Assembly (NCBI GenBank): GCA_033809415.1
Contig: JAPXLT010000147.1
Location: forward strand, 1-11,433
Length of the DNA: 11,433 bases
Direction: 5' to 3'
Source: JAQVUB01 sp033809415
GTDB taxonomy: Bacteria > Verrucomicrobiota > Lentisphaeria > Oligosphaerales > Oligosphaeraceae
The position numbers and the translations under genes are program-made. The notes beneath the pieces were generated by a model. The model worked only from the letters and a program-made list of their open reading frames with translations, had not been told where the DNA came from and made no database searches. This document shows positions 6,634 to 11,433 of this stretch, in pieces. How positions within the stretch are numbered: the first letter of the stretch is position 1; the number at the start of each line of letters is the position of its first letter.

Positions 6634-7205
6634 CCCGAAATTTACAATTGCCCTTGCGTGAGGAAGAAATCCGTTCCCTGGTTCTGAACGAACTAGTTGA
6701 GCTCTCCGGGCGTATATACACTGCCCGTGATGCGGCTCATAAATATCTTGCGTCGCTCGAGGACTTGTCTTCTGCTCCGGATTTGTATCAGACGGTCTTT
6801 TATCATTGCGGTCCGGTGGTGATCCGGGAAAACGATGAATGGAAGATTACTGCTGCTGGACCGACGACCTCGATTCGCGAGGAACCGTATATGGCTGATC
6901 TGATTAAAAAATTCAGATTGCAGGGTATCATCGGCAAAGGTGGCATGGGGGAACGTACACTCGAGGCCTGCCGCGAGTTTGGCTGTGTCTATCTGCATGC
7001 AGTTGGAGGAGCCGCACAAGTCCTCGCCCAGGCGGTCAAAAAGGTGACGGACGTATATTATCTCGAGGAATTTGGCTTTCCGGAGGCACTATGGTGCCTG
7101 GAAGTCGAACGTTTCCCGGCGGTGGTGACCATGGACGCCCACGGCAACAGCCTGCATCAGCAGGTGCAGCAAAATTCCCGGCACCAACTCGAAAAATTAT
7201 TATAA
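6630..7205 (+). CDS. Fe-S fumarate hydratase / tartrate dehydratase beta subunit
   Basis: The 191-residue product matches the C-terminal (beta) domain of class I, oxygen-sensitive fumarases and the beta subunit of L-tartrate dehydratase. Motifs are S-G-R-I-Y-T-A-R-D-A-A-H (26-37), G-P (61-62), A-G-P-T-T-S-I-R (76-83), I-G-K-G-G-M-G (101-107), G-G-A-A (126-129) and F-P-A-V-V-T-M-D-A-H-G-N (162-173). In this family the alpha subunit carries the 4Fe-4S cluster and pairs with beta to hydrate fumarate to malate. The usual R-M-D after T-T-S is R-E-E here. AGGAG lies 6 nt before the ATG, and the start overlaps the ftsB-like stop. The alpha gene is absent from both sides within this window, so the partner must lie elsewhere. 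The substrate (fumarate or tartrate) cannot be decided from sequence. A GGGTGCA array starts a few bases after the stop. Confidence 0.9.
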   Translation: MTRNLQLPLREEEIRSLVLNELVELSGRIYTARDAAHKYLASLEDLSSAPDLYQTVFYHCGPVVIRENDEWKITAAGPTTSIREEPYMADLIKKFRLQGIIGKGGMGERTLEACREFGCVYLHAVGGAAQVLAQAVKKVTDVYYLEEFGFPEALWCLEVERFPAVVTMDAHGNSLHQQVQQNSRHQLEKLL

Positions 7206-7210
7206 CTGGA

Positions 7211-7293
7211 CAGGGTGCAGGGTGCAGGGTGCAGGGTGCAGGGTGCAGGGTGCAGGGTGCAGGGTGCAGGGTGCAGGGTGCAGGGTGCAGGGT
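7211..7293 (+). repeat. 7-bp tandem array GGGTGCA, 11 perfect units (array 2)
   Basis: Eleven identical units (7213-7289) begin a few bases after the fumarase beta stop, with CA before them and GGGT after. It is the most homogeneous of the three arrays, as expected from recent expansion. The G-rich strand is again the sense strand of the upstream gene. TTCCCGTC follows, as it also does shortly after array 3. Confidence 0.95.
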
Positions 7294-7343
7294 TCCCGTC
7301 TCCTGTCCACAATGTCCACCCAATAGAACTCGCGTGCGATCTT

Positions 7344-7407
7344 ATCCGTCAAAGCAGCAACCCTATAAAAAAATTTCGTGCCTTTTCGTGCCTTTCGTGG
7401 TTAAAAA
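7344..7407 (-). repeat. CACGAAA-type repeat with 33-bp conserved flank (copy 4)
   Basis: On the minus strand this reads T-run, AACCACGAAA, GGCACGAAAAGGCACG, AAATTT, then a conserved flank containing GGTTGCTGCTTTGACGGAT. It starts directly after the TAG stop of the LolA-like gene, with the T-run nearest the stop. The 33-bp flank (7344-7376) recurs in the opposite orientation at 10470-10500, so the two copies bracket the surface-polysaccharide gene pair as inverted repeats. The convergent spacer 7206-7409 holds only this and array 2. Confidence 0.8.
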
Positions 7408-7409
7408 AA

Positions 7410-8126
7410 CTATTGCCGCTTTGCGTTCCCGACTTCGTTTAGCGAAGCGAAGTCAAAGATGACGCGGGTTTTCCATCCATTGCCATCAAGTCGCATTTCG
7501 CGGACGAACCAGAGTCCGTTGGCATGTTTTTTGGCGCCCTTCATCTCGAGTTTTCGCCAGGGTGTCGTTTCGCCTGTTTTGAACCACCATGCCTCGAGGG
7601 GGAAGCCGAGTTCGGCATCGAACCATACCTGAACGATTCCCTTGCCGTCGGGGTGTGCCAGCTTCATCACGCGGCAGACTCGCATGCGGCTCTTCTGCGG
7701 GGGTAATTCCTCGAGGAAATCCCAGTAAAGGAAAGAGAAGGTGAGGTCCTCGGGTTCGAGTCCGAACGCGAACAGCCCCGGTGCGCTTTCTGTCTCCGGT
7801 TTGCTAAGGCTGGTGGAGACTGCTTCACCGGGGGCGTGCTTCTGCTCGAAGCCATAGACGTTTTTGTCGTTAAGCACAATCTGCGCATGCAGGGTGCCGC
7901 TGCTGAAAGTGACACGTACTCGCAAATCACCGGATAGCTGTGCCTGGCCATCAGCCACATGCGTGATCCGTCCAGTGATTTCTCCCCAGACATCCTGACC
8001 GAGCGGACGTCGGATTTCAGTTAGGAACTCTTCCGGACTCGATTCGAGCTGCTGTCCGTGCAAGGAGAGCAGACAAAGCAGAGCCATCAAGTGAAGGGAA
8101 CGACGTAAAAAATGTGCCATGGTCAC
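7410..8126 (-). CDS. Secreted LolA-like (outer-membrane lipoprotein-sorting-like) protein
   Basis: The 238-residue product has a Sec signal peptide (about 1-24: basic H-F-L-R-R, then hydrophobic L-M-A-L-L-C-L-L). A mixed beta-rich body follows. Its C-terminal half resembles LolA-like/lipoprotein-sorting domains: V-W-F-D-A-E-L-G-F-P-L-E-A-W (167-180), a T-P-W-R-K-L-E strand (188-194), and paired late strands L-W-F-V-R-E-M-R-L-D and T-R-V-I-F-D-F. Known LolA folds carry lipid-modified proteins or lipids across the periplasm. That activity is not proven here, and the match is by pattern only. The GTG at 8126 overlaps the TGA of the upstream gene (GTGA), with GAGGAA just before it; ATG 8120 is an alternative giving 236 residues. 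The coupling suggests a job with the polysaccharide-ligase-like protein in the envelope. Confidence 0.7.
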   Translation of the reverse strand: MTMAHFLRRSLHLMALLCLLSLHGQQLESSPEEFLTEIRRPLGQDVWGEITGRITHVADGQAQLSGDLRVRVTFSSGTLHAQIVLNDKNVYGFEQKHAPGEAVSTSLSKPETESAPGLFAFGLEPEDLTFSFLYWDFLEELPPQKSRMRVCRVMKLAHPDGKGIVQVWFDAELGFPLEAWWFKTGETTPWRKLEMKGAKKHANGLWFVREMRLDGNGWKTRVIFDFASLNEVGNAKRQ

Positions 8127-10141
8127 AATGATTCCTCGATTTCCTGTGGATAATATTCCATATCAGTGGTGATCAGAATCTGATCAAAGGCGATGCCGTC
8201 TTCACGGTTCAGAATGCGGATCGTATGTTTTCCAGCACTCAAGTTGTAGGTTTTTGGGGATTCGAGCCAGTGCCAGGTATGATACATGCCATCGTTGCCG
8301 ATGGTTATCGAGCGCGGCTCGTCGTCAACCTGCAAGTTCAGTGTATTGCCGCAGGAACCATCCCACCAGCAGCGAACCCAAATCTTGCATTTGACCGCTT
8401 GCGGTACTTCAATTTCAAACAAGGCACCGCCATATTTCATCGCGGGCTCCTCATTCTCCGGCGGAACGCCTTTGCCATCCGGAATGCGCAGGGAGGTCTG
8501 TTCCGCTGCCAGTGAATCCTGGTGCTTCTCGAAGGGCGGAGTAAATTCCTTCACCTTGCTCGCATTGACGACCAGAAAGAAATCCGCCCCACTGCCAAAG
8601 GATGCATCGGCACCCTCCGATGTTTGTACGGGACGAGTGCGCACCGCCCGGCTGGTTAAGGTCAAGTTGCGCAGGGGATCCTGAACGGGCTTGCGCAAAA
8701 CGATAGGAATCAGCAGAACACCCAGTCCAAATGCAGCGATGATGATATGCCAGAAGCGGAAACCGCCATGGAAATTCGGCGAATTCCGCAAGGGCATCGT
8801 TGCAGTGGCGAGAGCCAACGCCAGGAACCAGCCCAGCCCTCGGGTCAAGGGATCGCTGATGAACATGCCGGCAAAAAAGACCAGCAGGGCGGCAAAGCCG
8901 CCAAGCGCCAAGGTTCCGCCGGAGTTTTCGTCACTCGAAAAGTATTTTTTCAAGCCTGCCGCCAGCGCTGCCAGCAGAGCCAATGCAAATAGGCCCGTTG
9001 CCGGAAAGCCCAACGTGCCTGCCAGGATTCCCCAAGCGGCCTGGGTGTCGCTGTCGATGTCATTGTAACTGGGGTTTGGCAGGTCTCCGTAGCAGCGTCC
9101 GATGCATTCCTGATACCGCCCGGAGCCGACGCCATGCCATGGGCGGCGGGCGGCCATGCGCAGTGCTGCCAGAAAATCCAGGTGGCAGGTTTTGAGTTCG
9201 CCGGCATAATCGCCGGTTTTGCAGGGGTTCAGGGTATTGAGAACCGTCTCGCGCTGAGGGTTGTTTTTGCCGGGCAGCAGTGAAAATAGCAGGATGGTTC
9301 CGGCCAGCAGATTGACAGCCAGTGCCCGTTTATGCAGGAAAAGAGAAGTGACCAGCAGAACAGCCAGGCAGAGAACAAGCATCATGCCATGCGGGATGAA
9401 GCAGAGGAGCAGCACGCTGGCCAGCAGCGTTGCAAGGCAGCGCCAGAAACCGGGGTTGCGCCCCAGCCATTGCGGTTGAATCCAGCAAAGGCTTGCCGCA
9501 AAATAGAAGCTCAGAGCCATGCGGCTGCGGAAGAATCCAGTCAAGGCTTTCCCGAAGCCCCAAGGCAGCGCCTTGACATCTGCCGGAGCCTGGATCGAAG
9601 CGAAACCGTAGCTGACCGTCTGGATCATGGCGGCAAGCAGATTGCCAAAGAGTCCTAGGCTGACAACAACGCAGACCGCAAAAGGAGCATGCTTGAGAAA
9701 ATAACTCAATAACAGAAAACCGCAGAAGAATTGCTGGATCAATTGCGCGGTTTCGATGGCGCCCGAAAGCCCCGGCGCGGAAAAAATATTGGCCAGGGCG
9801 GCGGCAATCAGCAGGATCAACCCGACAACCGGATAATAGATCGATTTGCGTTGCTGCCAGCTTTGCCAGAGAATGCCGAGAAAAGCCAGTGCGAAGGTAA
9901 CATCCGCCAGTGCCAGACGACCACCTGCAAAGGGGAATTTGATCTGGGAAGCCATCGTCAGCAGAGCCAGCGACAACAACCCCAGAAGCCAACCGGGAAT
10001 ATCAGCAGCTTTCCCACCGCTGCCTCCTGAGCAGAATTTCCCCTTCCATTTTTCCAGAAGGACGCGGAAAACACAGGTGGAGTTCGAACAGACGGATTCC
10101 TCCTGGACAGCAGGTATTTCACTCGAGATAATCGTTTCCAT
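8123..10141 (-). CDS. O-antigen ligase/polymerase-like membrane protein with C-terminal beta-sandwich domain
   Basis: The product has 672 residues from ATG 10141; TTG 10165 in the same frame would add eight, and neither has a clear ribosome-binding site. Residues about 48-482 contain roughly ten or more hydrophobic helices. The large loop between them carries the O-antigen ligase (Wzy_C/WaaL-like) signature R-R-P-W-H-G-V-G-S-G-R-Y (332-343), followed by a polar loop and H/D-rich region before A-A-W-G-I-L-A-G (368-375). The soluble tail about 568-660 looks like a galactose-binding or carbohydrate-binding-like beta-sandwich: I-W-V-R-C-W-W-D-G-S-C-G-N (587-599), Y-H-T-W-H-W (620-625), S-A-G-K-H-T-I (635-641) and R-E-D-G-I-A-F-D-Q-I (646-655). 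Family members join or polymerise glycans on the periplasmic side of the inner membrane. The added domain could bind the glycan substrate (inference). TAATAT at 10168-10173 (minus strand) is a weak -10 candidate. The gene is translationally coupled to the LolA-like gene. Confidence 0.82.
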   Translation of the reverse strand: METIISSEIPAVQEESVCSNSTCVFRVLLEKWKGKFCSGGSGGKAADIPGWLLGLLSLALLTMASQIKFPFAGGRLALADVTFALAFLGILWQSWQQRKSIYYPVVGLILLIAAALANIFSAPGLSGAIETAQLIQQFFCGFLLLSYFLKHAPFAVCVVVSLGLFGNLLAAMIQTVSYGFASIQAPADVKALPWGFGKALTGFFRSRMALSFYFAASLCWIQPQWLGRNPGFWRCLATLLASVLLLCFIPHGMMLVLCLAVLLVTSLFLHKRALAVNLLAGTILLFSLLPGKNNPQRETVLNTLNPCKTGDYAGELKTCHLDFLAALRMAARRPWHGVGSGRYQECIGRCYGDLPNPSYNDIDSDTQAAWGILAGTLGFPATGLFALALLAALAAGLKKYFSSDENSGGTLALGGFAALLVFFAGMFISDPLTRGLGWFLALALATATMPLRNSPNFHGGFRFWHIIIAAFGLGVLLIPIVLRKPVQDPLRNLTLTSRAVRTRPVQTSEGADASFGSGADFFLVVNASKVKEFTPPFEKHQDSLAAEQTSLRIPDGKGVPPENEEPAMKYGGALFEIEVPQAVKCKIWVRCWWDGSCGNTLNLQVDDEPRSITIGNDGMYHTWHWLESPKTYNLSAGKHTIRILNREDGIAFDQILITTDMEYYPQEIEESL

Positions 10142-10210
10142 ATCAAAGAAACGGATAGAGAGCAAAAATATTAGTCGAAAGAAGAAAAAACTTCGGCATT
10201 AAGTGACCAT

Positions 10211-10302
10211 CCGCAACCCACACGGACTTTACACGGACGACAGATCGGTCGGATCGGCGATGTTGGAATTAGCCCTATAAGGCGCGACATAATCCTTGTC
10301 CA
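10211..10302 (+). repeat. Composite intergenic repeat element, contracted copy
   Basis: It has the same module order as 1431-1642: CCGCAACCC lead, one full ACACGGACTTT unit plus ACACGGAC, an ATCGGTCGGATCGG short array, then the GGCGATGTTGGAAT and GGCGCGACATAATC tail ending in TTGTCCA. It lies upstream of the O-antigen-ligase-like gene in gene-free DNA. Compared with the other copy, the 11-bp array has one full unit instead of ten. Confidence 0.85.
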
Positions 10303-10344
10303 AAATTCTTGTGTGACAAGATCGGCTTTACTTTTTTAGTCGGA

Positions 10345-10390
10345 GGCGATATGGAGCGCCGGCGGCTCGCCGGCATGAAGCCGGCTTCCC
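10345..10390. repeat. GC-rich GCCGGC triple repeat
   Basis: Three palindromic GCCGGC words start at 10358, 10369 and 10380, exactly 11 bp apart, and alternative hairpins can form between any two. A polar T-run (CTTTTTTAG) lies before it on the plus strand. It looks like a structured dispersed repeat, not a standard terminator, because no T-tract follows the stem in the plus direction. Confidence 0.6.
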
Positions 10391-10446
10391 TCTCCCATCA
10401 CTGCGAATAAAACAAATCGTTTTAATAAGACCGCGTCCATAACCCA

Positions 10447-10500
10447 TTTTTTGTCCACGGAAAGCACGGAAATTTTTATAGGATTGCTGCTTTGACGGAT
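10447..10500 (+). repeat. Inverted copy of the 7344-7407 repeat (copy 5)
   Basis: TTTTTTGTCCACGGAAAGCACGG is followed by AAATTTTTATAGG and ATTGCTGCTTTGACGGAT. The last 31 bases match the reverse complement of 7344-7376 apart from two missing T's and one substitution. The proximal CACG-rich part matches more loosely. It forms an inverted pair with 7344-7407 around the two-gene polysaccharide unit. Confidence 0.8.
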
Positions 10501-10578
10501 GGGATAGCATGCGGTTTAAAAAGTGGCGCAACCGTCCCGGTTGTGAAGGTGCCTTTCGTCTTTTCCTGCTGAGTAACA

Positions 10579-10664
10579 GGTGCAGGGTGCAGGGTGCAGG
10601 GGACAGGGGGCAGGGTGCAGGGTGCAGGGTGCAGGGTGCAGGTGCAGGGGGCAGGGGGCAGGGG
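10579..10664 (+). repeat. 7-bp tandem array GGGTGCA-type, 12 units (array 3)
   Basis: Units are mostly GGGTGCA with GGGGGCA and GGGGACA variants and two 6-bp units lacking one G. The G-rich strand is again the plus strand, but no plus-strand gene lies directly upstream. It is followed by TTTCCCGTC, close to the sequence after array 2. Confidence 0.9.
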
Positions 10665-10957
10665 AGCGTTTCCCGTCCGACCCGTCCGACGGCTGCCTCG
10701 CGCGCGCGTACCTTATCGAGGGTGGGTTGCCCCCTGGGTGGGTGGGGCTGGATGATGTCTGAAACACAGCGAAAACATAGTGCCGGAAAAACGGAATTTC
10801 AAGAAAAATCATAAGAAATCATACGGAAGCATAGAAAATGTGACTTGAAACATGGAAAACCCCGGGAAGTCATAGCAATTCCTAATCCTGGAAATCGCTG
10901 CCCATCTGAGTAACCTGCGGATAAAATGTGTGCGGAACCCCTTTTGGACGCGCTCTA

Positions 10958-10975
10958 ATAATCTGCGGAGATTAT
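10958..10975. repeat. Small hairpin after the PD-(D/E)XK gene
   Basis: ATAATCT-GCGG-AGATTAT is an exact 7-bp stem with a 4-nt loop, 6-24 bases past the minus-strand stop at 10982. It has no strong T-run after it, so calling it a terminator is only tentative. Confidence 0.4.
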
Positions 10976-10981
10976 ACGCTA

Positions 10982-11433
10982 TTATGCCGGGGTGTGCTTC
11001 CATTCGGCGAGCTGGCGCTTCTGGGTATCGAAGTTGGCGCCGATCAGGATGATCCGCTTTCCGGAATGGCGGTATTTGAGGAAATACTCCTTGTCCTTGA
11101 TTTGCTCGAGCGCGATGTCGGCCGTCCTGTCGAGCTTGAACTCGAAGATGTAGATCCAGTCCCCGCAGGCCGCCACGGCGTCGATGCGCCCGTTCCCGGT
11201 GCGTGATTCCGCCTCGATGTAGACCCCGAGCATCAGGAAGAGCAGGAAGAAGACGGTCTGGTAGTATTTCTCGTCGGGCAGCTGTATGTCGTAGGGGATG
11301 CTGGCGAAGAAGCCCCTCATGTCGTCCATGAAGGCATCGACATTGCCGCTGCGGACGTTGCTGGCCAGCCTGGCGCTGGTGCCCTCGAGCGCCTCCTTGC
11401 TGATGCCGGTGTAGGCGTTGAGCAGGTAGGTGT
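10982..11433 (-). CDS. C-terminal PD-(D/E)XK nuclease part of an AAA-ATPase-like protein, 5' end missing
   Basis: The frame is open to the right edge, giving the last 149 residues; the ATG at 11329 is internal. The visible part matches the C-terminal PD-(D/E)XK nuclease-like domain that follows the AAA-ATPase-like region in a large bacterial family (PF09820 plus PF08011 type). Motifs are V-Y-I-E-A-E-S-R-T-G-N-G-R-I-D, then I-F-E-F-K-L-D, which supply the D and E-x-K residues. They are followed by A-L-E-Q-I-K-D-K-E-Y, K-R-I-I-L-I-G-A-N-F-D and a terminal E-W. The ATPase part would lie outside the window. The family's biological role is not established. The coding sequence looks more GC-rich than its neighbours. 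It is isolated by the repeat mosaic on its 3' side. Confidence 0.88.
   Translation of the reverse strand, partial: TYLLNAYTGISKEALEGTSARLASNVRSGNVDAFMDDMRGFFASIPYDIQLPDEKYYQTVFFLLFLMLGVYIEAESRTGNGRIDAVAACGDWIYIFEFKLDRTADIALEQIKDKEYFLKYRHSGKRIILIGANFDTQKRQLAEWKHTPA

Larger units (their letters stand above)
10166..10981. other. Gene-free repeat mosaic of about 815 bp
   Basis: No reading frame here has a convincing start, ribosome-binding site or protein-like composition. The longest ones are translations of GGGTGCA and other repeats. In order it holds the contracted composite element, a GC-rich GCCGGC cluster, the inverted copy of the 7344 flank, a small hairpin (CAACCG/CGGTTG at 10529-10543), the third GGGTGCA array, and an A-rich stretch (about 10760-10870) with loosely repeated GAAATCATA/CGGAA-type words. 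I see nothing recognisable between about 10870 and 10955. Confidence 0.7.

Noticed and set aside
7036..7323. Minus-strand frame rich in H-P-A-P-C-T-L repeats, and its plus-strand counterparts at 7091-7462
   Set aside because: These are translations of the GGGTGCA array overlapping the real fumarase beta gene.
10308..10320. CTTGT-GTG-ACAAG hairpin as a terminator
   Set aside because: A 5-bp stem with a 3-nt loop is too weak, and no gene ends on the plus strand before it.
10328..10814. Reading frames in the repeat mosaic (minus 10328-10531 and 10516-10812, plus 10509-10814)
   Set aside because: They are built from dispersed and tandem repeats, without a ribosome-binding site or any family resemblance.

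Overview
The window looks like a chromosomal stretch from a Gram-negative anaerobe of the PVC group. Lentisphaerota (Victivallales-like) is my best guess. This rests on the mix of families (DUF2851, class I fumarase beta subunit, an O-antigen-ligase-like protein with a C-terminal beta-sandwich, an AAA-ATPase/PD-(D/E)XK fragment) and on intergenic space full of short tandem and palindromic repeats. No marker gene here settles the phylum.

Layout: (1) 1-1380 (+), the C-terminal part of a coiled-coil/TPR protein cut by the left edge. (2) 1381-1730, a repeat-filled spacer: a CACGAAA-type repeat, an 11-bp array, a 9-bp array, a conserved tail and a degenerate GTCCAT tract. (3) 1731-3020 (+), the most striking gene: an E2-type lipoyl domain, a linker, a probable E3-binding domain and a complete FabG-like short-chain dehydrogenase in one chain. 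(4) 3041-3166, a large imperfect palindrome between convergent genes. (5) 3182-4606 (-), a DUF2851 protein. (6) 4735-6144 (+), a periplasmic HtrA/DegP-type protease, divergent from DUF2851 across a spacer holding another inverted repeat. (7) 6147-6230, a GGGTGCA array. (8) 6313-7205 (+), an FtsB/DivIC-like division protein overlapping a fumarase-type beta subunit by ATGA. (9) 7213-7407, a second GGGTGCA array and another CACGAAA-type repeat. (10) 7410-10141 (-), an O-antigen ligase/polymerase-like membrane protein translationally coupled to a secreted LolA-like protein. (11) 10166-10981, about 815 bp without a credible gene, a mosaic of repeats found elsewhere in the window. (12) 10982-11433 (-), the C-terminal PD-(D/E)XK part of an AAA-ATPase-like protein cut by the right edge.

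The genes are mostly short, independent transcription units (envelope quality control, division, surface polysaccharide, central metabolism), not one pathway. Two coupled pairs are visible: ftsB-like/fumarase beta, and the O-antigen-ligase-like/LolA-like pair. The best novelty candidates are the lipoyl/E3-binding/SDR fusion and the modular, copy-number-variable intergenic repeats. I saw no complete transposase, CRISPR array, tRNA, rRNA or phage gene.
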